DNA of 64,000 nt from Strigamia acuminata (Eukaryota > Arthropoda > Chilopoda > Geophilomorpha > Linotaeniidae): assembly GCA_949358305.1 (NCBI GenBank), contig OX442314.1, positions 6,513,087-6,577,086 of the forward strand, written 5' to 3'. Below are positions 1 through 11,030 of this stretch, piece after piece. The notes under the pieces were generated by a model that did no database searches, was not told the origin of the DNA, and saw only the letters and a program-made list of their open reading frames with translations. Every line of letters starts with the position of its first letter. Position 1 is the first letter of the stretch. Position numbers and translations under genes: made by a program.

Positions 1-3000
1 ATGGGAAAAATCCCTATTTTGGGCATTTCGAACTACGAAACGTGGCAGCGCTCGATGCGCATGCTCCTCAAAGCGGAGGGCCTCTGGAGGCACGTAACAG
101 AAGAGAAAGAGGCCGAACATTTATTAACATTGAGTGAAAAGGAAAAAGAACGATTTGCGACGAAAAAGGATAAAGCGCTCGGCATTATCTACGTCCACGT
201 GAGCGAGGCGAAACGTTCTGTGTTGGATGTCTGTAACACCCCCAAAGAGGCTTGGGATGCGTTATCCAAAATCTACGCCCCTAGTTCTCTGGCGAGACAG
301 GCAGCCATGCGGTGGCAATTTTTGGGTCTTCACCTCGAGTCGAACGAGGAAATGGTCGATTTCATCGCACGTGTCGACCACCACGTCCGCCAACTTAAGG
401 ACATTCAAGAAGACGTATCCGATAAACATCATGCATACCAGTATTTAAACCGCATACCGCAGGAATACGCTCAAGTGACATTCGCCATCTATCACATGCC
501 TTTAGCGGACTTTACGCCAGGCAAGGTTTCAGAACAGTTGATATCCGAATATTTACGTCTCAAATCGATGGGTTTGGCCCATAATTCTTCTTCAACATCG
601 GTGCACGCGTCCGCCAAAGACCAATCGCGACCTCGGAACGATTCTCGTCGTCGACGACCGCTGTCATCCGTGAAGTGCTTCAACTGCGATCAAATGGGGC
701 ACTATGCTAACAAATGCCCCCTCCCTCGGCGCACTGACCCAAGTCAATCTACGGCCTCCTTCCAGCGCTCGAGGAGTAAGAGCAAGAAGCCGAATAAGAA
801 TTCCGCGCCGAAAGTCGATGACACGCGTCCCAGAGGCAATTCGCGTCCTGTGCGAAAGACGATCTTCTTCGTGAACGCACCGCAAGTGGTTGAGCGCCCG
901 GTTGCTCACTTTATGCAATCCAATGAGTGGATTGTAGATTGTGGCGCTACAGACCACGTCTCGCATGTACGATCATGGTTCTCCGACTTTACGAACATTG
1001 TACCTTTCGACATTGAATTAGGCCAGGGAAAATCCCAAGTTACTGGCAAAGGAAGCGTACAATTATTGACACGCGTAGACGATTACGACAGTATTGTGGT
1101 CTTGACGAACGTTTTATACGCGCCGAGCTTCGAAGCCAATTTGATCTCGGTGTCTAAGATTGACAAGACCCGTCACCATATCCATATTTACAATGGTGAA
1201 GTTAACATCTATGAATCGTCGATTGAGAGTCCCATCCTACGCGCACGGGAGAAGAGTGGCCTTTATTATGTGGACGGGTTGTGCTCTAATCCGGCTGTTT
1301 CGACATTGATTTCTCCAATTACTCAACCTGAGCCTGTACAGACTTTCGTAACGACAGAGGTTGAATTCGAGAACATCCCGAAGCCTAAAAAGCAACAGTC
1401 AAAGCAACGTGACATTTCGGACTTTAGAATTCAAATGCCACCAATGCCAAACCAGAAGTCAATTCCGGTAGCGACCAACCCATTGCCTATTCCGCAATCC
1501 TTACCTCCTATCCACAATGAGCCACCTACCCCATCCTATGCTGATGTAATACAGCAAATCCCTTCCACACCTTTGCCAGTGATCTCCAATCCTTCCAATG
1601 TCTCTCCGTCACAAAAAGAGATAATCCCGAAACCTTTTCAATCCCCGAAGAAGGTTATTGCCAATCCTGCTTCAATCAAAGATGCAACTGGTTTGTGGCA
1701 TAGTCGCCTTGGCCACTTACACACTAATGCGATGCGATTGTTGGCGAACAACGATCATGTGCACGGTCTCGAACCAGCAGAAGTACGCCAAGAGCTGGCT
1801 TGCAACCACTGTCGGATTGCAAAATCAACTAGGGCTTCGCACAAACCGGATCCACATCCTTGCACGACACAACCACTAGACCTTCTACACATGGACGTGT
1901 GGGGGCCGGCTCCTGTGACCTCTTTTGGTGGTGCTCGTTTTGTCTTCACCGTCATCGACGATGCGACGAGATACACCTGGATTACGCCCCTTGCACAGAA
2001 ATCACAAGTTTTTGAATGCTTCAAAGACCTCGTTGCCAGACTCGAACGGGTTGCAAATACCCGCATCAAAGCGATTCGGTCTGACAGAGGAGGTGAATTT
2101 ATGTCCAATGAATTTCTTCAATACCTTAAAGAAAAGGGGATCCAGGGTCAGCGAACAAACCCGTCATCACCACAGATGAACGGAACTGCCGAGAGAATCA
2201 ACAGGACGATGGCTGACAACTTTCGAGCTATACTCGAAGAAACACAACTTCCAGAGGGCCTGTGGGCTGAACTAGCGGTTACATTTGCCTACATCAAAAA
2301 TCGCAGCCCACATTCACGCTTGAAGAATGAAGTGCCATACATCCTTTGGCGTCAACGTGCCCTATCACTTCGACATTTGAGAAAGATCGGATCCAAATGT
2401 TGGGTACACTTTACTGCACCAGGCCGAAAGAAACTCGATGCTCGGGCCTGGGAAGGATTTTTGGTTGGATACGCAACGGGAACACGAGGATATCGTGTAT
2501 GGAACCCCATAGATAACTCGATAACGGAATCCATTCACGTCAAAATAGACGAGTATCAATCCTACCGAAAATTGCTTAAAAGTCTTAATGGTCGCCAAAA
2601 TCAAACTTTCGACGATCCAGATGTTGACCAACAACAAAGAGTATCATTCGACGACGACGTACATTACGTCGATTGGCCCAAACGGACAGACTCGGATGAA
2701 GGGTCGTCAAATGGTGAATCTGATGATGATGACGACGATGGAAATGGATCGGTTTCGAGATCGATATCCATTCCTTTTGTTCACATTCCTCCACTTAACA
2801 CTCCGGAACGTCAACTTATTGATGCGTGTGCATTAGCATTGCCCGGTTCATCAAGCGTGGGCCGCTCAGCATCATACCCGATCCTTTATCAAGAGGAAGG
2901 ACAGGATACGGATGAAGATGTTGGACAGATCGTCGAGGAGGCAATCCAACCGGACGCAGCACAATTGCATCAAATTCAATCCCCTCACATCTCACCGGAA

Positions 3001-4977
3001 ACGTCTCAAGCAAGTTCTCCCGGACTCTCGCCGCCGGGATCACCACTACGTTTTGTCACAACACGTAGAAGAGATGGCCGAAACGTTTTGCAGCAAATGA
3101 TGCCAATTTTCGATCAAGGTGCTTTATCTCCGTTACCTCCTGGTCCAACTCATGTACCGGCCCCGTCAGCGGGAAAAACGTCTTTCTTTTGGCGCTATAT
3201 CGGCGGAGATACAGTCTTTAGACGATGGGTTCGGGAAGAGCATCTTCGAAAAGATCAACAACCCGGCTGCATCGATACCGACGTTTATTATTTCCCGGAA
3301 CCGAATCTTCGACTGCGTTCGAGACGAGACGTCGAAGAGTTCTGCGTTATGAACAATCTCCCTTATGATTCTGAACTTTTCTTTTTCGGCAATATGGAAC
3401 ACACGCTGCCCACGATTCCTGGTCCTCGTCACGTCGCACATCTATGTCGCACGGAACCGTCATCGTATGCCGAAATCCCGAAATTTCATGACGCCCCAAA
3501 ATGGCGCGAAGCCATTGATGAAGAGTTGGGGACATTCAAAGAAAGAGAAATTTACGTTGAAGTTCCGAGACCACCCAAGACCACAGTGTTGGGCTGTAAA
3601 TGGATTTTTAAGTTAAAATCGGATGCGGCCGGCACCATAACTCGTTATCGCGCAAGACTCGTGGCCCAGGGTTTTCGACAAACCCTGGGAGTGGACTACG
3701 ATGAGGTCTTTAGTCCGGTCGTAAACTTTGTGCTCATCCGACTTTTCTTCTGTCTTCTGGTTGTTTTGAAAGGGTGGAAAGATGCGCACCTCGACGTCAA
3801 GTGTGCATACCTGTACGGGGACCTGAAGCACAAGGTATACATGCGCATCCCGGCAGGTGCAACCTGTACGAATCCCGACAACGTATGGCTGCTTGTTAAA
3901 TCCCTCTACGGACTTCACCAATCAGGGAGGCAGTGGTACGAAAAGTTGGACGAGTCACTTCGAGCCCTCGGTTTTCGGAAAATGCCCGCCTGCAATTGCG
4001 TGTATATCTACGGCAATTGTGCAGTCATGCTGGTGTACGTCGATGACATTGTTCTGTTTTACGCTTCCGACACCGTGTTAAACCGAATCATCCAACTTAT
4101 CACCTCGAAGTTCGATATCGTCAACCTCGGACCCATCACGAAACTATTAGGAGTCGAGTTCATCCGAGATATGGGGCGCACTTTTATTTCACAACGCGCC
4201 TATATCGTCAAACTGGTCAAGAAGTTTGAAGTATCGACGAATCGACTCGTGAAAGTCCCAGTTACACCCGGGACGACACTCGTGAAGGGACCCACCGACA
4301 ACTTGATTGACTTTCCATATCGATCGCTGATCGGATCGCTCCTGTTTCTGGCTTCGAGGACACGCCCCGACATCTTATTTTCCGTCATTTCGCTGAGTCA
4401 ATTCAATACGTGCTACGACAAAACCCACATTCGTGCCCTTTTGCAAGTACTCCAATACGTGGCAAACACCATGGATTATTGCATCGAACTTTCAGGCTGC
4501 ACGTCCAGTCAGCTCTGGGCATATACGGATGCGTCGTGGGCAAGCGACTTGGCTACGTCTTTAAGTTTCGGCGGTTTCATAACTTATATCGGAAATGTGC
4601 CTATTGGCTGGTCGTGCCGAAAACAATCAACGGTCGCATGTTCAACTATGGAAGCGGAATTTATCGCCCTGGTTGAATGTGTGAAAGAAACCTACTGGCT
4701 CGATCACATTTTCACCGAATTTCCGATCCTCGACCGTATCTCGCGACCGATTATTTACTCCGACGCCCTGGCCAGTATTCAATTTACATCGAATGACGTG
4801 GAGAATGCTAAAACAAAGCATATCCGCGTCAAATACCATTGGCTCAGGGAGTGGTTCACGGCAGGATGTTTTGATCTTCGTAAAGTGTCCGGTGAACGGA
4901 ACGTCGCAGACATATTCACCAAATGGCTCAGCTCTGAACGTCTGCGATCACTAATTTCAAACATCTTCCGACTGTGA
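1..4977 (+). CDS. C1 gag-pol polyprotein (Ty1/copia), intact
   Basis: A 1658-codon frame encodes the whole copia polyprotein for reverse transcription and integration in a cytoplasmic virus-like particle. Seen in order: a UBN2-type gag (about 1-190); a CCHC zinc knuckle starting at C226; an aspartic protease with Asp313 in D-C-G-A-T, where the second residue is Cys instead of the usual Ser/Thr; the GAG-pre-integrase H/C zinc region (from about 567); the integrase core with Asp632, Asp695 and Glu731; a RVT_2 reverse transcriptase with Y-V-D-D at 1346-1349; and RNase H with T-D-A-S-W (Asp1510). An ATG sits exactly at base 1, but the true start could be upstream. No internal stop or frameshift is visible, so it could be active. 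Gag and pol share one frame, as in many copia elements, so gag excess cannot come from ribosomal frameshifting. Confidence 0.95.
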   Translation: MGKIPILGISNYETWQRSMRMLLKAEGLWRHVTEEKEAEHLLTLSEKEKERFATKKDKALGIIYVHVSEAKRSVLDVCNTPKEAWDALSKIYAPSSLARQAAMRWQFLGLHLESNEEMVDFIARVDHHVRQLKDIQEDVSDKHHAYQYLNRIPQEYAQVTFAIYHMPLADFTPGKVSEQLISEYLRLKSMGLAHNSSSTSVHASAKDQSRPRNDSRRRRPLSSVKCFNCDQMGHYANKCPLPRRTDPSQSTASFQRSRSKSKKPNKNSAPKVDDTRPRGNSRPVRKTIFFVNAPQVVERPVAHFMQSNEWIVDCGATDHVSHVRSWFSDFTNIVPFDIELGQGKSQVTGKGSVQLLTRVDDYDSIVVLTNVLYAPSFEANLISVSKIDKTRHHIHIYNGEVNIYESSIESPILRAREKSGLYYVDGLCSNPAVSTLISPITQPEPVQTFVTTEVEFENIPKPKKQQSKQRDISDFRIQMPPMPNQKSIPVATNPLPIPQSLPPIHNEPPTPSYADVIQQIPSTPLPVISNPSNVSPSQKEIIPKPFQSPKKVIANPASIKDATGLWHSRLGHLHTNAMRLLANNDHVHGLEPAEVRQELACNHCRIAKSTRASHKPDPHPCTTQPLDLLHMDVWGPAPVTSFGGARFVFTVIDDATRYTWITPLAQKSQVFECFKDLVARLERVANTRIKAIRSDRGGEFMSNEFLQYLKEKGIQGQRTNPSSPQMNGTAERINRTMADNFRAILEETQLPEGLWAELAVTFAYIKNRSPHSRLKNEVPYILWRQRALSLRHLRKIGSKCWVHFTAPGRKKLDARAWEGFLVGYATGTRGYRVWNPIDNSITESIHVKIDEYQSYRKLLKSLNGRQNQTFDDPDVDQQQRVSFDDDVHYVDWPKRTDSDEGSSNGESDDDDDDGNGSVSRSISIPFVHIPPLNTPERQLIDACALALPGSSSVGRSASYPILYQEEGQDTDEDVGQIVEEAIQPDAAQLHQIQSPHISPETSQASSPGLSPPGSPLRFVTTRRRDGRNVLQQMMPIFDQGALSPLPPGPTHVPAPSAGKTSFFWRYIGGDTVFRRWVREEHLRKDQQPGCIDTDVYYFPEPNLRLRSRRDVEEFCVMNNLPYDSELFFFGNMEHTLPTIPGPRHVAHLCRTEPSSYAEIPKFHDAPKWREAIDEELGTFKEREIYVEVPRPPKTTVLGCKWIFKLKSDAAGTITRYRARLVAQGFRQTLGVDYDEVFSPVVNFVLIRLFFCLLVVLKGWKDAHLDVKCAYLYGDLKHKVYMRIPAGATCTNPDNVWLLVKSLYGLHQSGRQWYEKLDESLRALGFRKMPACNCVYIYGNCAVMLVYVDDIVLFYASDTVLNRIIQLITSKFDIVNLGPITKLLGVEFIRDMGRTFISQRAYIVKLVKKFEVSTNRLVKVPVTPGTTLVKGPTDNLIDFPYRSLIGSLLFLASRTRPDILFSVISLSQFNTCYDKTHIRALLQVLQYVANTMDYCIELSGCTSSQLWAYTDASWASDLATSLSFGGFITYIGNVPIGWSCRKQSTVACSTMEAEFIALVECVKETYWLDHIFTEFPILDRISRPIIYSDALASIQFTSNDVENAKTKHIRVKYHWLREWFTAGCFDLRKVSGERNVADIFTKWLSSERLRSLISNIFRL

Positions 4978-5198
4978 ACTTTTACCGAGACATTATCGTG
5001 ACATTCTTTATTTCTTATACCCGATTACGAGGATCATCGAGTTTCTGAGGGAATATTCGGGCTTACGTAGTGTTTTTCAATGATAGTACCCGACTCGATG
5101 ATTCGACTTTATTATTTATCTTTTCTCGTAAAATTATACTGTAATTTCAGTCATTGTATATGTTTTCTCCTGACTCTATTTCCATCGATAGGGGGAAT

Positions 5199-5593
5199 TG
5201 TTGGTTTTAGACACCAAACTGAATATCGATGTGATATAGAATCACATTTTGTCTTGTATTTATTATTTATTCGTATATCTTTTTAGAATTCGATATGTTT
5301 TATTTATCTGTTATTTTATATAACAAGTTCAATGTTATTCGTATGCCAAATGGTTTATTCTAGATATTTATCTCATGTTTGTGCATGTAACACCATGCAG
5401 CATCTAGTTATCACGTTTAATTCCCATGTTTACATTTATGTATTTCAACTTACCGACACAAGGTGTCACTATGTATGTTTTCATTCGTTCAACATGGCGC
5501 CCACCTCGAGAAAGAGCTGTCCCGCCATTTTTCACTATATTGGAATCTTTTGTTAAGTATATTATGATTAAATCTTCTTTTATGTTTTTAACA
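5199..5593 (+). repeat. C1 3' LTR
   Basis: It starts TGTTGG directly after the polypurine tract. The suggested end is ...TTTTTAACA, just after an ATTAAA polyadenylation-like signal (about 5568). The 3' boundary is a guess because no second copy is present in the window. Confidence 0.6.
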
Positions 5594-5648
5594 AGTGTTT
5601 AGCTTTGTTTATCTCGGCCTATGAGCGCATTCTGCGCGGCCATTTATT

Positions 5649-8159
5649 GTGTATCACGCCAAACGTCGTCGACACGTTCGCGCGTTTGGTGCAACGCCAT
5701 TTTCGCTTCCACTATTCGGTTCACACCGAATTTGCGCCGCTCTCCTCTGCTACATAAAGCGCACCGAGACTCACGGAGTAACCCGAGTTCTCGAGAGAAA
5801 CGGTTTCTCCCCCGAAGAAATCCGTAGATGGCTTCGAGACGTCGAAGAAGACCACTGGACGCCCAGATGGATACCGCCGGCGAATTTTACGGCCACGCAG
5901 TCTGAGATGTGGCAGTTATACCACGCTGGTATCCTGGGAAGTCGCCGCCATCGAAGAAGATCGAAGCGTCCGGCGGAGTCAGCCCCACGCAAACCCGCAC
6001 GGAGAAGACGGGCCGTCTCCCCAATAGAGGCCGGCCCGTCAACGAGTCGCGACTACCGCAGCCGCTCGAGCAGCTCCAGTTCCCGAACTCGAGTTGTCGT
6101 GCGCTCGGAGTGTCGCCGAGTAGTAACGCTCGAGCCTGCCTCGCCAGACGACGCGCGGGCTGAGCGAACAGTCGAAACTTCCGCCCACTGGGCTGCGAGG
6201 ACCGAGACACATCAAGATCGAGGAAAGAAAAGATCCTCGTTATTTATGGCGATTACCACACAGTCGTCAGATCAATTCTCGTCGCGACGAACCGTCTCAT
6301 CACACCCGAGACCGGATTCTCCGACGGACGTCCCCCAGAGGACGACTTGACGAGGACCCGTCACAGCCAGCACCAGAAGGAACCGGAAACGCAAAGTACG
6401 TCAGAAGATGCGTGCACAATCCCTGATAGCTAAGGGATTAGAGAAGGAGCGAGAGATGGCCGCCGCGAAAAGGTCCGAACCCCGAAGTCTCGAACCCACG
6501 GCTGGGCCGTCCAGGCTCCAAGCGGAGATCGATTTGGGCGAATTGACGGAGGAACAAATGTCCCCAGATGAGTCGGACAAAGATGGGCCGGTTACGAAAC
6601 AAGATTTGGCCGAAGCTTTAAAGAACGCCTTTCGAGGATACGCGGCCAACCGGCCGTCGGGATCAACCCCGACCGTGCCGACAGCGCTCGTACCCCCACA
6701 GGTACAGGCGCGATGGCCGCCACTTCTTGAGGGCACGAATCCAGCCGTAACTGCGTGGACTCCTCCCCGGATGATTCCGGTGGGAGATCCAGCTCCAAAA
6801 CGGGTCAGATACGATGACCTACCCGGGTTGGGCCGTCCACCGTCACCCCCAACGCCACGAGTGTGTCGACCTTATCGCAACGCCGAATGGTACGCACAGC
6901 GAGAGATGGACGCTCGATGCCGGCGTGAAGCGGCCTATCCTCCACTCAGCGAGCTGCAGGAATATCTGGCCGAATACGAGATCCCCGCGAATGCCGAGTT
7001 GGCCATACGACAGGCCGACGCTGCCCAAACTCACCACATCAATTGGGCGATCGAACAGATGCGGACGCTGTCACAACAATTCAGTGACAATCCGGACCGC
7101 GCTCACCCCTGCCATCGGAGCAGTTTGAATTTGGCTGTGACGAACGTAATGGCCCAGCTGTTGTCCCTGGGCGTCTTCTTGGACAGCCGGCAAGCTATGG
7201 CGGCCTGGACAATCGTCGACCGTGAGGGAGTCCACCTTCTTCGGGCGTTGTACCAGGTGTGGGCCGGATGGACTCCTGAGCCCGCCTCTCTACGCTTCGA
7301 TCTGGCCAGAAATACGGAAAACCCAGGCCTACAGTTTTCTAAGATGCGTTCGTTGGCCTTCCGCTACCGGGACCCCGGAGTCCACCCTTCCTTGTTGCGA
7401 ACAATTCGGGAGGCTCCGGAGATACCGGGGACGGCAGCGAGCCTCCCACAGGCCATCGAGACCGCCCCCCCAGAGGCGGCGGTCCAACCATACATACCGA
7501 CCCCAAAGCCGGTATTCCCGAAGGAGAAGCGGTACGCGAATCGACCCAAATTGATTCCGAAGCGCTCCAACCGAGGACCGCAAACTCCTCCGCTGCCCTC
7601 TCCTTCACCACCAGCGGCAGGGCTGGCCGCTCTTTCAACAGAGCCGGCTACGCCACGGTTGGAGAGCCCAATGGAGATTCCACTTCCTCCATCACCTCCG
7701 CCGCCCCCAGCAGCGCAGCTTTACTTGAGGTTGGGAGTGGAGTATCCATTCCTTCAGATGTCGGAGTTCACGCGACAGCGCATTATTAACTCCGATGATC
7801 ATGGCGAGTCGATCCTCAAGTGGCTGAACAGAGAGGCCCGATCTACTATGGACACCGTCTTCCATCGACGAATCCTGCGAGCCCACCGAAAACCCGGATC
7901 GAGTGCAGAGTCGCGAAGGATCCGACTTGTTCCCGACCGATTCCCTGCATCCACCCGGATTTGGATCCACGAGCGAGCAGGACTGATTGGCGAACCCATC
8001 GGCGGCCACCCGCAGTATTTCATCAATGAGCGGCAAAATCCCGCAGATCTGACAACCTCTCTGCCCCCGGACTTACCACCGCCGCCACCGGCAGTGCCGC
8101 CAGTGATCCTCCGCCCATGCAGAGGAGTACTGCCGGCGCTTCCCCGAGGAGAGCGATAA
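5649..8159 (+). pseudogene. G1 terminal ORF, one in-frame TGA; function unknown
   Basis: Two open stretches (5649-6350 and 6351-8159) lie in the same frame and are separated only by a TGA at 6348-6350, giving about 836 codons. The first stretch has no early ATG. The second has an ATG at 6408, giving 583 aa. The N-terminal part is rich in Arg and Ser. The C-terminal half has several proline runs (around 7570-7720 and 8060-8130). I see no zinc knuckle, protease, membrane segment or the Cys module of G2/G4 ORF3. Its position just before the polypurine tract is that of a third ORF or env. It could be a decayed gene or a readthrough product. I do not recognise a family. Confidence 0.45.
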
Positions 8160-8205
8160 AAAATTGAGATCGCTCCGATCCGTGATCGAAGCTGGAGGAG
8201 GGACG

Positions 8206-8984
8206 TGTGGTGACCCAGTTGGATAGGTGTCCCCCCAGGGCGGATACTTGTCCTCTGAGTCACTATGATTGAAGAGTCGTTCCCCCCGAGTTGGCTCCAC
8301 CTCCCCATGGCAGGTGTGTGCCCCGAGGGGGAGGAAGCGGCTGGTGGTCAGCCCCCATTGGTTGATCGCCGGCCCTTCACCCCACTGCATAAAAGGCTGT
8401 GTTTCCCGCCTAAAGTCAGAACTTACACAAACGACACCAAGAACACAGCAACTACCTCACCGTCAGGCCAACTTCAACTACAAGTTAGGATTGATCGAGG
8501 ATCGCTGAGTAAAGTGCAAACTGTAACTCTCACGAAGTCACTTGCGAGCTATTCCTGCGAAAGCACGAGAATAGCCCTTGTGAAATCACCCAGAATAATC
8601 GCCCAGTCGATTATTCGCCGAAGTAAGTGTCCGAGTGCTTTGTAGGGAACCCCAAAGTTCCTAGACGAGGCCTCTGCGACGCTAAACCAAACCCTAGACA
8701 ACAGGCACGGATAGAAGACTCGAAAGAGCATTCCACCGCGTCCGTGAAGACGAATCCGTGACGAATTAACGACAACTCGAGACGCCGCCTTTGTTCCGCC
8801 GACCACGCGGAACCGACGACGCCATCTTGAGAAATCCTTTGTTCGACTCTGACCAAGTCGACTTTAGTTGTATACTGAGTGTATTTTAAAGGCATAAAGC
8901 CTGGTGAATAAATTACCTGTTTATTTACATACATTTGGTATTCATTTGGGTATTTGCATAATTGATCACAGGTAAAGTATTACA
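8206..8984 (+). repeat. G1 3' LTR
   Basis: It begins TGTGGTGACC after the purine-rich 8192-8203. An inverted CCAAT box (ATTGG, about 8357-8361) and a TATA-like GCATAAAAGGC (8387-8397) mark a U3 promoter. AATAAA at 8907-8912 with T-rich sequence after it fits an R/U5 polyadenylation signal. The end could be 8970, 8984 or 9033 (each ends in CA). Confidence 0.55.
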
Positions 8985-9986
8985 CGTTAGCGCTATTTAA
9001 ACCTATACCAAGTAGGACGCGACACGTTATAATTGTTTAAAAACATAGAATGTGCGGTAGAAACGTCCTTTGTAGTCTTGCAAGCTGGCAAGTCAGGTTT
9101 TGCTTGATCCAAGTATGGTAATCTGAAAGGAATCTTGAATTACTTGTGTGCATAATGGATTCACAGCTTAAAAAATCTGTTACTCTTAAGTTGCCGTGAT
9201 GATGAAGTTAAAAAGAAAAAAAACCCTTCTTGAGTTCTAAGCTACTTGAATTTGAAAAACATGCTGACAGAATTTTGTACATACTATTGATTGTTCATCG
9301 CCAAATTGGTGCTATTTTTTTAATCAAATTTTGAATTATTGTATTTACACAACTTAAATACCAACTTAAATTTTGCTTTTAAGTAAAAAAATTACTTTTT
9401 GCTTTGTGAATTTTTTGGGATATTTGCCTTGGTCTACAACTTTGTAAAGAACATTTTCTCATACCCTCTACAAAATGGTTGACCATGATTCCAAGGTCAA
9501 AGGTCAATTTTCATAGCACCATTGAAATCACCACCTAACACTTTCTATTTAACGGTTTAACAGATTTTTGAATTTCTTGTTTGTTACTCGGTTATTGGTC
9601 TGGACCTTTTGAAATATTTGCAAGCATGCAAATTAATGATAGAATCGGAGCTGAGGTGTGAAAAGAAGTAAAATCTGTGAAATACCTGCAGTTCACACTT
9701 TGAAATAAATTGTTTAGAAGGCAAGCTCTTTGACACACGAAATGAGCAGTTTTATTCGCTTCACACGGATTACGTTTCGTATTTCTTCGTGTAGCCTGTT
9801 TCGTTAATTGAAAGTTAGTTAGTACAATGTATAGGTTTGTGTTTAATTTTTAACCTTAAATATCCGAAAATCTACAATGTTCATCCGTCTATAGTGTAAA
9901 TCCAATGGTGCCATCATGTTAACATGCTCTTTCGGATCATTTAGGAATAGCTACATGTTTTTTATAACGCAAAGAAGTTAGAAAAT
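8985..9986. other. AT-rich spacer without recognisable genes
   Basis: No long ORF, RNA gene or clear repeat boundary. A stretch near 9430-9520 vaguely resembles the mariner-like foldback elements (see rejected items). Confidence 0.5.
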
Positions 9987-10364
9987 TGTAACGACTTGGC
10001 CACCCTACGTGGCCTGCATCACTCCACACACCGCCTAGTGGCCCCTGTAAACCTTCTTGTCATATTACTAATCAGTTAATTCTATTTGTTATGTAAATAG
10101 TTCTTATCCATAGCATCTCTTAGTTTGTTTATATAACTGATGCTATTTATTATTATGATTGTGTATTTTCCCATCAGATGGCTCTTTTACATATTTGTTG
10201 TACTTTTGCCACTAGATGGCACTTCCTTCTAGAATGATTAAAATAGGACTTGTCCTTTGGTTTTTCTCCATGCAAGGAGCACATGTATCTGTATACAGAT
10301 AATTTATTTAATGTTTTTCCTTTTCTACTTTAACAGTCCAAATCAACACTGCAACTAGCTAACA
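9987..10364 (+). repeat. C2 5' LTR (copia type)
   Basis: It starts TGTAACGACTTGG and ends ...CTAGCTAACA, directly followed by a copia-type primer binding site. A TATA-like TTATATAAC lies at about 10129-10137. No second LTR is in the window, so the start rests on the TG...CA rule and the position of the primer site. Confidence 0.6.
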
Positions 10365-10365
10365 A

Positions 10366-10376
10366 GGTTATGGGCC
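10366..10376 (+). promoter_or_regulatory. C2 primer binding site (copia type)
   Basis: GGTTATGGGCC begins two bases after the presumed LTR end. Copia elements prime from an internally cleaved initiator tRNA-Met, and the Drosophila copia site has this same GGTTATGGGCC core. Confidence 0.6.
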
Positions 10377-10842
10377 ACAGGAATGCCAATTTGGACTGTT
10401 TGCATGGTTTGGAGAAGTAAAATTACCTGGTTTTTCTGGAATCCAAGATGGCGGCGCCCATCTCAAATGTGTTTACCTGTACACATTGATGTCTCCAAAC
10501 TGTTTGTGGACCTGAAGGAGTTTGACAACACATCTGGAGCACTTGGCTGGATTATTTACGAGGTTTGCGGCATATTTTCGAATTGAAAACGTCGACGAGA
10601 CGTTACGAATACGTGCGAGCACGTTTTGATGATCCGGGCGGTGCACGCTTTGACGAACGGGCGGTGCACGTGTTTATTATCCGAGCGGAGCACGTTTGCG
10701 GCAACAAACGAGACGAAACGTACCGAAACGACGTGTATGAAGACCGGGAACGTCCGTATTGCGTCTTTGTACCAGTGGACCCGTTTTGAGACCATTTATG
10801 AACGACTTTCAACCTGAAGACAGCCTGAAAATTATTTATGAA

Positions 10843-11030
10843 CTGATTTTGCTTGAGAATTTGTGTTTAATGCATGATTTGCTTGAGAATTTGTGTTTAA
10901 TTCATGATTTGCTTGAGAATTTGTGTTTAATTCATGGTTTGCTTGAAGAATTTGTGTTTAATACATAATTTACTTGAAAATTTATGTTTAATTTGTGATT
11001 TACTTGAAAATTTGTGTTTAAGACATGATT
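10843..11030 (+). repeat. Tandem repeat, about 30-bp unit, roughly six copies
   Basis: Units read GATTTGCTTGAGAATTTGTG followed by TTTAATTCAT with small changes. They decay downstream into looser AATTTGTG/TTGAATTT repeats up to about 11240. Copies are in frame as Leu/Asn-rich peptide, but no start context supports coding. Confidence 0.85.

Larger units (their letters stand above)
1..5593 (+). mobile_element. C1: Ty1/copia LTR retrotransposon, 5' end outside window
   Basis: One long gag-pol frame is followed by about 210 bases of UTR, a polypurine tract (GATAGGGGGAA, 5187-5197) and a 3' LTR starting TGTTGG. The domain order gag, protease, integrase, reverse transcriptase, RNase H is the copia order. 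The 5' LTR and primer site would lie upstream of base 1, so LTR divergence cannot be judged. It abuts G1, possibly because it inserted into G1's internal region. Confidence 0.95.
5594..8984 (+). mobile_element. G1: 3' part of a gypsy-type LTR element
   Basis: A long Arg/Pro-rich frame is followed within 50 bases by a polypurine tract (about 8192-8203) and a TGTGGTGACC LTR start, a common Ty3/gypsy terminus. No gag zinc knuckle, reverse transcriptase or integrase is present here; that part may lie upstream of C1 beyond the window or be lost. Confidence 0.55.

Noticed and set aside
227-4964. Many short frames on both strands within the C1 polyprotein
   Set aside because: They overlap a long conserved gag-pol frame and show no motifs; they are shadows of that coding sequence.
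9420-9560. Phrases such as CTACAACTTTGTAAAGAACATTTTCTC and AAGGTCAAAGGTCAATTTTC resembling the foldback elements
   Set aside because: No CAGGGTG ends, no inverted repeat and only scattered similarity. At most an old relative; not enough to annotate.
10565-10789. 74-codon plus-strand and 79-codon minus-strand frames in the CpG-rich block
   Set aside because: Open frames on both strands at once are expected from the low stop-codon content of a CpG-rich repeat; no other support.
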